64,000 bases of DNA from Rubrimonas cliftonensis (GCF_900107585.1 NZ_FNQM01000008.1:62001-126000); one strand, 5' to 3'. Numbered from the stretch's first letter, positions 42,248 to 51,126 are shown. Translations and numbers: made by a program. Notes: generated by a model not told the origin, from the letters alone.

Positions 42248-42317
42248 GCGGCCTGCGGCGCTGGACGGGTCGGGACGGCTGCGACAAAGCTGTGAACCTG
42301 TGGTCGAGGGGCGCGGC

Positions 42318-43385
42318 ATGGCGATGGAAACCTACGAGATCGAGACCCTGGGCGGGGCCCGACCCGCCATGGACCAGCCGGCCCCCGCCCAGCCGGCCCC
42401 GGACCAGCCCGGCGCGACCGGCGCGCCCCTGTCGCCCGCCCTCCCGTCGCCGCGCCGCGCCGCGGTCGAGACCGACAGCCCGCTGGAGGGCGCGGTCGCC
42501 GGCCAGGTCGACCTGATGGCCTACCCGTTCTTCTCGCTGTCCAAGACCCCCGCCAAGCGCGCGATAAAGTTCGTCGAGGGCGCGGTGTCGCTGGAGGTGC
42601 GGCCCTCCGAGAAGGGCGTCGCCACGATCTACGACAAGGAGATCCTGATCTACCTCGCCTCGCTGGCCATCGAGCGGCTCGACCGCGGCGAGACCTTCGA
42701 CGGCGTCCTGACCTTCACCGCCTACGATTTCTTCAAGCTCGCCGGCCTCTCCGGCGCCTCGGGCAAGAACTACCAGCGGCTCGCCGGCTCGCTCGACCGG
42801 CTGCAGGGCACGCAGGTGCGCACCACCATCGAAACGGGGGGCGTCAACATCGACGGCTGGTTCTCCTGGGTGTCGGAGGCGCAGGTGATCTTCACCCGCG
42901 ACAGCCGCGGACAGAAGCGGGCGCGGGCCTTCCGCGTGCGCATCACCGACTGGCTGGTGCGCGCCATCGCCGCCGACGGTTCGGTGCTGAGCTACGACCG
43001 CAGCTATTTCCAGCTGTCGGCCATCGAGCGGCGGCTCTACGAGATCGCCCGCGCCGGCTGCGTGCGCGGCGCGCCGCTGGAGCTGGAGCTCAATACGCTG
43101 CGCACCCGCGTCGGCGTCACCAGCCCGCTCAAGAAGTTCCGCCAGCTGCTCGCCCAGATCGCCGAGCGCGACGACCTGCCGGGCTTTCGCGTCGACATCC
43201 TCGACGCCGAGGCCCGCGGCGTGCTGAGCCGCATCAGGGTGCGCCTCGTCCCCCGCGCCGGCGCGCTGGCGCCGCCGCGCGGCGCGGCGCCCGGCCCAGA
43301 AAGCGGCCCGGAAAGCGGCCCGGAAAGCCGTCCCGAAATCCCAGCCGGAAGCCCGCCCGCCCAGGGCGCGCTCGCGCTCGACTGA
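42318..43385 (+). CDS. repA: Plasmid replication initiator, RepA/RPA family
   Basis: 355 residues. The ATG at 42318 follows GAGGGG by five bases; a GTG at 42300 is an alternative. After a Pro/Ala-rich N-terminal stretch, the RPA domain runs from about residue 65 (MAYPFFSLSKTPAKRAIKF, DKEILIYLASLAIERLDRGE, NYQRLAGSLDRLQGTQVRTTIETGG) through two winged-helix-like units to about 300. The C-terminus is low-complexity, with PESG repeats from a 15-base DNA duplication near 43290-43330. This family defines one of the main Rhodobacterales plasmid types. The iterons just upstream are its expected binding sites. Confidence 0.9.
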   Translation: MAMETYEIETLGGARPAMDQPAPAQPAPDQPGATGAPLSPALPSPRRAAVETDSPLEGAVAGQVDLMAYPFFSLSKTPAKRAIKFVEGAVSLEVRPSEKGVATIYDKEILIYLASLAIERLDRGETFDGVLTFTAYDFFKLAGLSGASGKNYQRLAGSLDRLQGTQVRTTIETGGVNIDGWFSWVSEAQVIFTRDSRGQKRARAFRVRITDWLVRAIAADGSVLSYDRSYFQLSAIERRLYEIARAGCVRGAPLELELNTLRTRVGVTSPLKKFRQLLAQIAERDDLPGFRVDILDAEARGVLSRIRVRLVPRAGALAPPRGAAPGPESGPESGPESRPEIPAGSPPAQGALALD

Positions 43386-43623
43386 GCCGCGGGCGCATCA
43401 GGCGCAGGACGTCCCGACCATGACAGAGGAAAGCCGAACCCCAGAATAGCAAACCCCCGGAGGCCGGAGGCTCCCCGAGGGCGTGCGTCGTCTATCGTTG
43501 GCGCTTTAGACATAGCACCCCCCCATATCAGCCGCAACGCTCAAGCGCGCTTCCTGCGTGTCCGAAGGCGTGCGCGCGGGCGAGACGCCCGGACTCCGGC
43601 CAACACCGGAGACCACAGAGGCC

Positions 43624-45072
43624 ATGCTCATCGAGACCGAGGCGGCGCATCCCCCGCGCCGCGCCCCCGCCCCTTCCGGGCGGGACGACCTTCCCTCGCC
43701 CGCGGCCCGGCCGAACCCCGGCCAGCGCCGCTCCACCCCCGCCGGCCGCCGCGCCGATGCGCTGGCCGAGGCCTGGGCCGGTCTGCCCGAGGGCGTCACC
43801 CGCTGGCGCCTCGTCGCAGCCCTCAGGGCCGCCGCCCGCGCGCTGAGCCTGTCCAGCCCGATGCTGCGGCTGATGGAGCACTACGTCGACCTCACCTACG
43901 ATCAGGACTGGGCGGAGGACAGCGAGCCGGTGATCTGCCGCCCGCTGACGGAGATCGCCGAGCATCTCGGCCGCAGCGAGCGCCAGGTGCGCAACATCGA
44001 GCGCGCGCTCGTCGAGCGCGGCCTGCTGGCGTTCCGCGACAGCGGCAACCACGCCCGCAAGGGCCGCCGCGACCGAAAGACCGGCCGTCTGGTCTACGCC
44101 TACGGGCCGAGCCTGGCGCCCTTCGGCGCCCGCGCCGGGGAGGTGATCGCGCTGGCCGCCGCCGCCCGCGCCGACATCGCCGAGGGTCGCCGCCTGCGCA
44201 TGGCGGTCTCGGCGCTGCGCCGGCGGCTGAAGGCCGATCTCGACGCGGCCGACGCCGCGGGGATCGAGGCGACCGCCTTGCGCGCCGCGCTCGACGCCGC
44301 CCCGGCCCGCCTGCCCGCCGCGATGCCGGCGGATGCGCTGCGGGGCCTGCGCGACGACCTCGCCGATCTCGCGGCGCGGGTGCTGGAGGCGCTTGGCGGC
44401 GCCTGCCCCGAGGACGACGCCCCGGCATGGTCCAAGCTGCATGAAACTTCCGCCCGGCCGGCAATCGACGGCTCTCCTGAAACTGATACATCCAAAAAAA
44501 ATGCCGCAAGCGGCTCTGGTATCGCCTTGAAAAAGGCAAAGACGGCCGCGGGGCGCGAAGGGACGATCGATGCGCCTGTTGTGGGAGGCGGAAAGGACGA
44601 GCGCGCTCGGACGGCGCACCCCGACAACGGCGTGGGGGCGATCCCGCTGGCGCTGGCGCTGGCCGCAGCCGGGCCCGAGATCGGGGCCCTGGCGCGGGAG
44701 ACCGCCGCGGCGCGGGGCGGTCCGCCCAACTGGCCGGTGCTGATCGACGCCGCCCGCACGGTCGCGCCGATGCTGGGGATCGACCAGACGCTCTGGGGCG
44801 AGGCCTGCGGGCGGCTGGGGCGCGGCGGCGCGGTGCTGGCGACGATCATCCTTGCGCGCGGCGCCGCGCGGGCCGGGCCGGAGGATGGCGGCGCTGGGGC
44901 GGGGGTCGGCGGGGCCGGTCTCGCGCCGATCCGCCGCCCGGCGGCCTATCTGCGCGAACTTCTGGCGCGGGCGGATCGGGGCGAGTTGCATCTCGACCGC
45001 TCGATCCGGGCGCTCGCGGCGACCCCCTGCGGCGACAGCCCCGAGCCTGCGCTGCGCAGGGCCGCGCCGTGA
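43624..45072 (+). CDS. repC: Plasmid replication protein RepC-like
   Basis: 482 residues from the ATG at 43624; a GTG at 43558 is an alternative in-frame start, and neither has a strong ribosome site. The RepC core is unmistakable: SSPMLRLMEHYVDLTYDQDW, ICRPLTEIAEHLGRSERQVRNIERALVERGLLAFRDSGN, RDRKTGRLVYAYGPSLAPFGAR. A long coiled Ala/Arg region and a Lys/Ser linker (about 290-320, with a locally lower GC DNA stretch near 44480-44540) lead to a C-terminal helical domain (PNWPVLIDAARTVAPMLGI). In repABC plasmids this protein initiates replication at an origin within its own gene. Here it stands 238 bases downstream of a separate RPA-type initiator and is convergent with parAB, an unusual arrangement. 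Confidence 0.88.
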   Translation: MLIETEAAHPPRRAPAPSGRDDLPSPAARPNPGQRRSTPAGRRADALAEAWAGLPEGVTRWRLVAALRAAARALSLSSPMLRLMEHYVDLTYDQDWAEDSEPVICRPLTEIAEHLGRSERQVRNIERALVERGLLAFRDSGNHARKGRRDRKTGRLVYAYGPSLAPFGARAGEVIALAAAARADIAEGRRLRMAVSALRRRLKADLDAADAAGIEATALRAALDAAPARLPAAMPADALRGLRDDLADLAARVLEALGGACPEDDAPAWSKLHETSARPAIDGSPETDTSKKNAASGSGIALKKAKTAAGREGTIDAPVVGGGKDERARTAHPDNGVGAIPLALALAAAGPEIGALARETAAARGGPPNWPVLIDAARTVAPMLGIDQTLWGEACGRLGRGGAVLATIILARGAARAGPEDGGAGAGVGGAGLAPIRRPAAYLRELLARADRGELHLDRSIRALAATPCGDSPEPALRRAAP

Positions 45073-45122
45073 GGTCAGGGCGAGATCCGGGCGAGGTCCG
45101 GACCAGTCCGGGTCGGCGCGCC

Positions 45123-46325
45123 CTACCCGTCCAGCTCCCGCAGGAACGCCGCCAGCGCGACGCGCAGCTCCGGCTCGCTCCAGCTCCGCGCGCCGGCGAA
45201 GCGGATCGTGACGCGGTCGCCCCGCGCCGCGGCCTCCACCCCCATGCGCTCGGCCCGCGCCCGCACGGTCGGCCCGGCCGCGCTGCGCGGGGCGCTTCGG
45301 AGCGCCCCGCCGCCCGCCGCCGCGGCGTCGAGCGCCGACAGCGCGTCGTCGCGGCCCGCCTCCGTCTGGGCGCCGGCCAGGAGGGCGCCGCGCAGGAGCG
45401 CGCTGAGCGGGTCGGGCCGCTCGGCGGTGGGCAGCGGCAGCGCCGGGTCGGCGACGGCGCGCAGCAGCGCGACCTCAAGCGTCTCGCTGCGGTCGGGCTG
45501 GGCGGCGAGCGCGATGCGCACGGCCTCGGCGGTCTCCGGCGCCTCGCGCATGCGGTTGCGCAGCGCGACGCCCACGGCGCGGGGCAGCGCGGCGGGATGG
45601 GCCAGCGCGTCGCCGACCGCGTCCATCACCTCGACGAAGTTGCGGATGTAGCTGCGCTTCTGCGGCGCGGCGGAGCGGAACAGCTCGGCCACCGCCGCGT
45701 CGGCGTCGCCGCCCAGATGCGCGTCGGCGTAGGCGCGGGCGAGCCGCGCCATCTCGGCGAAGGAGACGTCGCGCCGCATCAGGTTCTCGTCGACCATGCG
45801 GCGGTAGGCGCTCGCGAGAGCCGCGGCGTCCTCCCTGTCCGCGGGGCCGATCGCGGCGGGGATGCGCTCGAAGCCCGGCCCCTCGGCGCGCAGCTCGCGC
45901 CAGGCCGCGAGGCGGCGCCAGCCCTGCACCAGCGCGAAGCGGCGCGGGCCCGGCGCCGCGCCCTGCCCGTCCCCGATCCGCGCCAGCCGGATCGGGTTCG
46001 ACAGCCCGATCTCGCGGATCGAGGCCTTCAGCGCCTCGATGTCCTCGTCGCGCACCGGCGCCCGGTCGCGGATCAGCCAGCCCTCGTCGATGGCGTCCGG
46101 GTCGACCGCCTCCAGCAGCAGCCCGGCGCGCTTGGCTGCGACATGCGCCGCGGCCAGCGCGTCGTTCTCGGCGCGGATCGCAGCCTCTCGGGCGGCGCGG
46201 TCGGAGAGCGAGGCCGCGGTCTCGCGCACGGCGGCGGCCATGGGTCCGCGCCGGGCGGGCGGCGGCGTCGCGGCGTCGGGCTCCGCCGCCGGGGCCTCGA
46301 CGTCGAAGGCGCGCCGCCGGCTCAC
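45123..46325 (-). CDS. parB: Plasmid partition protein ParB
   Basis: 400 residues, GTG start overlapping the parA stop as GTGA. The ParB/Srx N-terminal domain is at about 70-180 (IREIGLSNPIRLARIGDG, FALVQGWRRLAAW and box II RRMVDENLMRRDVSFAEMARLA), followed by the KorB-like helix-turn-helix domain (about 185-270). The C-terminal part is Ala/Arg rich, ending in ELRVALAAFLRELDG, a likely dimerisation region. It should load on the TTCCCCGCGGGGAA sites spread around it. It ends 50 bases from the convergent repC stop. Confidence 0.92.
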   Translation of the reverse strand: MSRRRAFDVEAPAAEPDAATPPPARRGPMAAAVRETAASLSDRAAREAAIRAENDALAAAHVAAKRAGLLLEAVDPDAIDEGWLIRDRAPVRDEDIEALKASIREIGLSNPIRLARIGDGQGAAPGPRRFALVQGWRRLAAWRELRAEGPGFERIPAAIGPADREDAAALASAYRRMVDENLMRRDVSFAEMARLARAYADAHLGGDADAAVAELFRSAAPQKRSYIRNFVEVMDAVGDALAHPAALPRAVGVALRNRMREAPETAEAVRIALAAQPDRSETLEVALLRAVADPALPLPTAERPDPLSALLRGALLAGAQTEAGRDDALSALDAAAAGGGALRSAPRSAAGPTVRARAERMGVEAAARGDRVTIRFAGARSWSEPELRVALAAFLRELDG

Positions 46326-47650
46326 GCCGCGGCCTCCCCGCCAGCGGCCCGGTCGCCGTTCTCGGCTGCGATCTCCGTCCGCGCCGCCGCGACGGCCTCG
46401 GCGAACTCGCCGTAAGCCGCGTCAAAACTTTCTCGCGCGCGGCGCCAGGTCTCTCGGGTCATGTCGCGGTAGTCGATCTCGTAGACCGAGCACAGGAAGC
46501 GGCCCGACTGCTCGACGGCCCGCGTCATCTCGATCTGGCGCTGCGCCACCCGCTCGCCGAAGGCTTTTCGGAACGCGCCGTCCATCGCCTGGTGCAGCGG
46601 GTTGCCCGGCTCGTAGCGCGTCAGCAGGAAGCGCAGGTCGCAGAACCGTTTCCCCGCGGGGAAATGCCCGCCGAAGCCGTGCTCGAGGTCGGCCAGCGCG
46701 TCCGAGAGCTGGCCGAGAAACGAGGTGGTGCTGTCGTACTCCCAGTAGCCGGGGCCGGAGGGGATCCACAGCAGGTCGGCGGCGAAGACCGCGTTCATCG
46801 ACTGGTAGCCGATGGCCGGCGGGCAGTCGAAGATGATCAGGTCGTAGGCGTCGGGCGGCAGCGCGTCGAGCCAGCGCGAGACCGCGGCGAAGAAGGTCCA
46901 GTCGGGGTTGAGGTGGCGGTACTGGGCGCTGGCGAACTCCACGAAGGCGGCGTTGGCGCAGGAGGCGACGAGGTCGACCGTCGGCCATGCCGTGGCGCGG
47001 ATGAAGCTGGCCGGCGCGCGCGCCTCCAGGCCGAGCCCGGTCACCGAGGCGGGCAGGGCGCGCCGCTCGGTCCGCGCGCCGCTCTCCGCGCCGACGGGGC
47101 CGGCGTTCATCGCCTCGGTCTCGCGGATGAGATCGCGCGCCATGACGCCCCAGACCGTGTCCTCCTCGGCGACGTCGACCGCGCCCATGGCGTGGGAGAG
47201 CGTGGCCTGCGGGTCGAAATCCACCGCCAGCACGCGCCAGCCCTCAAGGGCGGCGGCGTGGGCGAAATGCAGCGCCACGGTGGACTTGCCGGCCCCGCCC
47301 TTGAAGTTGGCGATCGCCGCGCGCACGGCGCGGCCTCCGGTGCGGGCGGGCATGAGGCCCGCGCGGCCGCGGCCGGGCTTCAGCCGGGCGCGCAGCGCGT
47401 TGATCTCGTCGAGGCTGAACCAGCGCTGGCGGCCGTCGGGCTCGGTCACGCCCTGGGGCAGGGCGGGGTTCTCGGCGAGGCGGTTGCGGAAGGTGGAGGG
47501 GTTGATCTTCAGGATCAGCTCCGCGACCTCCCAGCTGGAGAAGCGGCGCAGGGTCTTCTCGGCCTCGGGCGAGAAGGTCTGGGCGCGGATCCAGCCCTGG
47601 ATGCGCCGCGATCCCGCCGTCAGGCGGGCGAGGTCTTCATGGTCGATCAT
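46322..47650 (-). CDS. parA: Plasmid partition ATPase ParA
   Basis: 442 residues from the ATG at 47650 (MIDHEDLARL). The N-terminal 110 residues carry a MerR-like/HTH region (SSWEVAELILKINPSTFRNRLAE, RQRWFSLDEINALRARLKPGR), as in the larger, autoregulating ParA class. The deviant Walker A is FKGGAGKSTVALHFA, Walker A' is VLAVDFDPQATLS, and Walker B is YDLIIFDCPPAIGY. It overlaps parB by four bases. One parS-like palindrome lies within this gene (46649-46664) and another upstream (47741-47754), so partition complexes may also regulate the operon. Confidence 0.93.
   Translation of the reverse strand: MIDHEDLARLTAGSRRIQGWIRAQTFSPEAEKTLRRFSSWEVAELILKINPSTFRNRLAENPALPQGVTEPDGRQRWFSLDEINALRARLKPGRGRAGLMPARTGGRAVRAAIANFKGGAGKSTVALHFAHAAALEGWRVLAVDFDPQATLSHAMGAVDVAEEDTVWGVMARDLIRETEAMNAGPVGAESGARTERRALPASVTGLGLEARAPASFIRATAWPTVDLVASCANAAFVEFASAQYRHLNPDWTFFAAVSRWLDALPPDAYDLIIFDCPPAIGYQSMNAVFAADLLWIPSGPGYWEYDSTTSFLGQLSDALADLEHGFGGHFPAGKRFCDLRFLLTRYEPGNPLHQAMDGAFRKAFGERVAQRQIEMTRAVEQSGRFLCSVYEIDYRDMTRETWRRARESFDAAYGEFAEAVAAARTEIAAENGDRAAGGEAAA
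46649..46664. other. parS-like palindrome, site 2 (inside parA)
   Basis: TTTCCCCGCGGGGAAA, a 16-bp perfect palindrome with the same 14-bp core as the other four sites. It encodes the residues HFPAGKR in ParA, so the site overlaps coding sequence. Confidence 0.65.
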
Positions 47651-47740
47651 GTGCCTGTCCGGTTGAGGCGCCTCTTGCGGGCGTCCTTCGCTGCTCGCGG
47701 GCAGTTTACGCCCGCAGGCCCGAACCACCAAGCAAAACCG

Positions 47741-47754
47741 TTCCCCGCGGGGAA
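47741..47754. other. parS-like palindrome, site 3
   Basis: TTCCCCGCGGGGAA, in the gap between ccdB (end 47762) and the parA start at 47650. This is a natural position for ParB-dependent autoregulation of the parAB operon. Confidence 0.7.
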
Positions 47755-47761
47755 AGGCGCT

Positions 47762-48058
47762 TCAGAAGCCGCTGAAGACCATGTCGAGCGCGCCGCGGAT
47801 CGCGTGATCCTGCGCGCTCAGGTCGGCGACCGGCGCGCCGGCTAGAAGCCGCGCAGGAACGGCCGCCATCTCGGCGGTGTGCAGCGCGCAGCGGGCGCCC
47901 TCGATCTCGAAGACCGGTTCGAGGCGGGAGATCGCCGGCAGCGCCTCACTGACCGGCATGAGCGGCGCGACGACCCGCGACCCGGTTGCGATCAGGTCCG
48001 ACTGGAGGTCCAGCACGAGGGCGCCGTCCGGCAGGCGGTGGACGTGGAACTGCGCCAC
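47762..48058 (-). CDS. ccdB: Type II toxin CcdB
   Basis: 98 residues with a GTG start. It follows the CcdB pattern from end to end: QFHVHRLPDGALVLDLQSDLI, VVAPLMPVSEALPAISRLEPVFEI, MAAVPARLLAGAPVADLS, and the C-terminal IRGALDMVFSGF. In the E. coli F plasmid the C-terminal Trp-Gly-Ile is essential for gyrase poisoning; here the corresponding tail is Ser-Gly-Phe, so gyrase activity may differ. It is 4 bases after the ccdA stop. It should serve post-segregational maintenance of the replicon. Confidence 0.92.
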   Translation of the reverse strand: MAQFHVHRLPDGALVLDLQSDLIATGSRVVAPLMPVSEALPAISRLEPVFEIEGARCALHTAEMAAVPARLLAGAPVADLSAQDHAIRGALDMVFSGF

Positions 48059-48062
48059 CCGG

Positions 48063-48314
48063 TCAGGGCTTCCACGACTGCCACGCCGCCAGCGGCAGGC
48101 CGTTGGCCTCGATCCACGCCGTGCGCCGCGCCATGGCGTCGGTGTTTTCGGCGCGCCACGCCTCGGCCCGCGCGGCGCGCACGGCCTGATCGAGCGCCGT
48201 CTCGGCGATGGCGGAGACGTTGAGATCGAGCGCCCGCGCCGCGTCGAGCAGCGCCGCGTCGAGGGTGACGTTGGTTCTGCGCTTGACGGCGACGCTGGTG
48301 CGATCACGTGACAT
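48063..48314 (-). CDS. ccdA: Antitoxin CcdA
   Basis: 83 residues from MSRDRTS; an ATG two codons further up (48320) is also possible. The N-terminus is a ribbon-helix-helix DNA-binding domain ([30 protein letters not shown]), and the C-terminal toxin-neutralising region has [32 protein letters not shown], the CcdA hallmark ending. The -10-like TATAAA lies only about 9-14 bases upstream of the 48314 start, so the message may be leaderless. Autorepression of the operon by CcdA-CcdB is expected from the family. Confidence 0.92.
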   Translation of the reverse strand: MSRDRTSVAVKRRTNVTLDAALLDAARALDLNVSAIAETALDQAVRAARAEAWRAENTDAMARRTAWIEANGLPLAAWQSWKP

Positions 48315-48322
48315 ACACATTC

Positions 48323-48328
48323 TTTATA
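48323..48328 (-). promoter_or_regulatory. Candidate ccdAB -10 element
   Basis: Read on the minus strand as TGTG-TATAAA, an extended -10 pattern in the only AT-rich 20-base patch of this area. A TTGCGC about 15 bases further upstream is a poor -35. Confidence 0.4.
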
Positions 48329-48370
48329 CACACTCAATCCTGCGCGCAAGTTCCCCCGGCGGCCTGTCCG

Positions 48371-48384
48371 TTCCCCGCGGGGAA
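48371..48384. other. parS-like palindrome, site 4
   Basis: TTCCCCGCGGGGAA in the short divergent gap between ccdA and nadE, about 50 bases upstream of the ccdA start. Confidence 0.7.
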
Positions 48385-48482
48385 AGCGCGCGCCGAGCCT
48401 TGCCCCATCGTCAGCCCCGGCGCCTCGGGCTATCGTGGCGCCTGTGCGCCGGAGGATGCGCCGCCGCCTGTGGGACCGCTCC

Positions 48483-50573
48483 ATGACGCTTGCGCCGCCG
48501 CCCGGCTTCTTCAACGCCCATGATCAGGGCTTCGTCCGCTGCGCCGTCGCCGCGCCGAAGGTGACGCTGGCCGACCCGGCGGCGAACGCCGAGGCCATCG
48601 CCGCGCTGGCGGAGACGGCGGCGGCCGACCATGTCGCGGTGCTGCTGACGCCGGAGCTGGGGCTCTCGGGCTACGCCATCGACGACCTGCTGCACCAGGA
48701 CGCGCTGCTGAATGCGGTGGAGGCGGCGCTCGCCGCGCTCGCGGCGCGGACGGCGGCCTTGGGCCTGATGCTGCTGGTCGGCGCGCCGCTGCGGCTTCAG
48801 GGCCGGCTGCACAACTGCGCCGTGGCGCTGCACCGGGGCCGCGTCCTCGGCGTCGTGCCCAAGAGCTACCTGCCGAACTACCGCGAGTTCTACGAGGCGC
48901 GCTGGTTCGCGCCCGCCGCCGCCGCCGCCGCGACCGAGATCACTGTGGCCGGCCAGACCGCGCCCTTCGGCGCGGACCTCATCTTCGAGGCGGAGGACGT
49001 CCCCGGCCTCGCCGTCGCCCTGGAGATCTGCGAGGACGTCTGGGTTCCGGTCCCGCCCTCGGCGCTGGCCTGCATGGCGGGCGCGACGGTGGTGGCGAAC
49101 CTCTCGGCCTCCAACGCCACGGTCGGCAAGTCCGAGTTCCGCCACGCGCTCTGCGAGGTCAGCTCGGCGCGCCAGATCTGCGCCTATCTCTACTCCGCGG
49201 CGGGGGAGGGCGAGAGCACCACCGATCTCGCCTGGGACGGGCAGGCGATGATCTACGACCTCGGCGAGATGCTGGCCGAGACGCCGCGCTTCGCCCGCGC
49301 GCCGCAGATGATCACCGCGGACGTCGATATCGAGCGCCTGCAGGCGGAGCGGCTGCGCGCGACCAGCTTCGCCGCCTGCGCGCGCGAGACGCCGGGCGCG
49401 ACCGACCCCGCGCGCTGGCGCCGCGTGCGCTTCTCGCTCGACCCCGTGCGGGTGCGCGACGTCGGGTTGCGCCGGGCGGTGGCGCGCTTTCCCTTCGTGC
49501 CGGCCTCCTCGGAGCGGCTCGACGCGCTCTGCGCCGAGGCCTACGCGATCCAGACCGACGGGTTGCGCCAGCGGCTCGAGGCGTCGGGCGTGAAGCGCGT
49601 CGTGATCGGCGTCTCGGGCGGGCTCGACAGCACCCAGGCGCTGCTGGTTGCGGCGCAGGCGATGGAGCGGCTGGGGCGGCCGCGCAGCGACATTCTCGCC
49701 TACACCCTGCCGGCCTTCGCCACCTCGGCGAAGACGAAGGCGACCGCCTGGGCGCTGATGCGGGCGCTGGGGGTGACGGCGCGCGAGGTCGACATGACGC
49801 CTTCCTGCGTTCAGATGCTGCGCGACATCGGCCACCCCGCGGCCGACGGCGCGGCGCAGTACGACCTCGCCTACGAGAACGTGCAGGCCGGCGCGCGCAC
49901 CAGCTTCCTGTTCCGCGCCGCCGGCCACGAGGGCGCGCTGGTGGTGGGCACCGGCGACCTGTCGGAGGCGGCGCTCGGCTGGTGCACATACGGCGTCGGC
50001 GACCACATGAGCCACTACAACCCGAACGCCTCGATCCCCAAGACGCTGATCCAGCACCTGATCCGCTGGGAGGCCGCGCGCGCGGGCTTCGGGGCGGAGG
50101 TCTCCGCGGCGCTGCGCGACGTGCTGGCCACGGAGATCTCGCCCGAGCTGGTGCCGGGCGAGGGGGAGGGGCCGGGCCAGCGCACCGAGGATTTCGTCGG
50201 CCCCTACGCGCTGCAGGACTTCAACCTCTACCACGTCACCCGCTACGGGATGCGGCCCTCGCGCGTGGCCTTTCTCGCCTGGCACGCCTGGCGCGACGCG
50301 CAGGCGGGGGCCTGGCCGCCGGGCCTGCCCGAAGACCAGCGCCGCGCCTACGACCTCGAGGAGATCGCGCGCTGGCTGCGGGTGTTCCTGAGCCGCTTCT
50401 TCGGGACGAGCCAGTACAAGCGCTCGGCCATGCCCAACGGGCCGAAGCTGAGTTCCGGCGGCGCGCTCAGCCCGCGCGGCGACTGGCGCGCGCCGAGCGA
50501 CGCCGGCCCCGCGGTCTGGCTCGCGGAGCTGGAGGCCCGGCTGGGCGCCGCCGGGTCGGCGCCGCCCCTTTGA
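48483..50573 (+). CDS. nadE: Glutamine-dependent NAD+ synthetase
   Basis: 696 residues with an N-terminal nitrilase-type glutaminase domain and a C-terminal ATP-pyrophosphatase synthetase domain, the long two-domain form. The glutaminase triad is Glu58 (TPELGLSGY), Lys127 (PKSYLPNY) and Cys183 (ALEICEDVW). The synthetase P-loop is [12 protein letters not shown] (about 376-387), followed by [16 protein letters not shown] and the C-terminal [19 protein letters not shown]. It makes NAD+ from nicotinate adenine dinucleotide. A core gene such as this on a parAB replicon suggests a chromid, or a second copy. The same reading frame continues after the TGA into a PIN-domain sequence. Confidence 0.95.
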   Translation: MTLAPPPGFFNAHDQGFVRCAVAAPKVTLADPAANAEAIAALAETAAADHVAVLLTPELGLSGYAIDDLLHQDALLNAVEAALAALAARTAALGLMLLVGAPLRLQGRLHNCAVALHRGRVLGVVPKSYLPNYREFYEARWFAPAAAAAATEITVAGQTAPFGADLIFEAEDVPGLAVALEICEDVWVPVPPSALACMAGATVVANLSASNATVGKSEFRHALCEVSSARQICAYLYSAAGEGESTTDLAWDGQAMIYDLGEMLAETPRFARAPQMITADVDIERLQAERLRATSFAACARETPGATDPARWRRVRFSLDPVRVRDVGLRRAVARFPFVPASSERLDALCAEAYAIQTDGLRQRLEASGVKRVVIGVSGGLDSTQALLVAAQAMERLGRPRSDILAYTLPAFATSAKTKATAWALMRALGVTAREVDMTPSCVQMLRDIGHPAADGAAQYDLAYENVQAGARTSFLFRAAGHEGALVVGTGDLSEAALGWCTYGVGDHMSHYNPNASIPKTLIQHLIRWEAARAGFGAEVSAALRDVLATEISPELVPGEGEGPGQRTEDFVGPYALQDFNLYHVTRYGMRPSRVAFLAWHAWRDAQAGAWPPGLPEDQRRAYDLEEIARWLRVFLSRFFGTSQYKRSAMPNGPKLSSGGALSPRGDWRAPSDAGPAVWLAELEARLGAAGSAPPL

Positions 50574-51014
50574 CGCGGCCTCCCGCCGCGCTTCGGCGCC
50601 TGCGTCATCGACGCGAGCGTGGCGCTGAAATGGCTGGTCGGCGAAGCAGGATCAGACGCCGCGGCCGCATTGCTGGACGGCCCCGCGCTGCTGGCGCCGG
50701 AACTCATCCATGTCGAGATCGCCAATGCGCTGTGGCGCATGGCGCGGGTCGGGCGCATCGCCGAGGCCGACGCCGCCGATGCGCTCGCGCTGCTTGCGAG
50801 GCTGCCCCTGCGCCGGCGCGTCGCCGATCGTCACCTGGCGCCGGAAGCGCTGCGGCTGGCGCAGTTGCTGGACCATCCCGCATGCGACTGCCTCTACCTG
50901 GCGCTGGCGATGGACGCCGGCGCGCCGGTGGTGACGGCGGATCGTCGCTTCGTCGCGGCGGCTGCGCGTGACGCGGCGAGCGCGCCTCTCGTCGTCGATC
51001 TCGCCGCGCTGTAG
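50574..51014 (+). pseudogene. VapC-like PIN-domain remnant without start codon
   Basis: The frame directly after the nadE TGA reads RGLPPRFGACVIDASVALKWL and runs on for about 147 codons as a PIN (VapC ribonuclease) domain, with the first catalytic Asp in VIDASV, Glu in HVEIANALW, Asp in ACDCLYLALA and Asp in TADRRF. There is no ATG, GTG or TTG between the nadE stop and the GTG at 50619; starting there would give a protein that begins after the first catalytic Asp. No VapB-type antitoxin gene is present upstream. It is most likely a 5'-truncated toxin gene fused in frame behind nadE. Readthrough of the TGA would yield a NadE-PIN fusion, which is possible but unproven. Confidence 0.7.
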
Positions 51015-51106
51015 CGATGCGCGCCATGGTCACGCGCTTTCCGGAGCGCGGCTGCAATTTCCCATGGGCGGGCTTCAACGGGCCGAGGCCCGGACCGGGA
51101 GGGGCG

Positions 51107-51126
51107 CCTTTCCCCGCGGGGAAAGG
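51107..51126. other. parS-like palindrome, site 5 (20 bp)
   Basis: CCTTTCCCCGCGGGGAAAGG, the most extended of the five palindromes, in the gap between the PIN remnant and kdsD. The 14-bp core is 51110-51123. Confidence 0.7.

Larger units (their letters stand above)
41886..42317. other. Replication-origin region with iterons
   Basis: This non-coding gap between manC and repA holds five iterons at 42143-42247, an inverted partial iteron at 42006-42017, the parS-like palindrome at 42117-42130 and, near the repA start, GTGAAC in inverted sense at 42291-42296. Together they mark the replicon's likely origin. Confidence 0.8.

Noticed and set aside
43397-43438. Tiny open frame MTEESRTPE between repA and repC, possibly a leader peptide or counter-transcribed RNA region
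   Set aside because: No ribosome site, and no convincing hairpin or promoter for an antisense RNA could be found by eye.
43504-43560. Promoter for repC (TTGGCG / TAGACA)
   Set aside because: The spacing between the hexamer-like words is too short, and no other pair fits.
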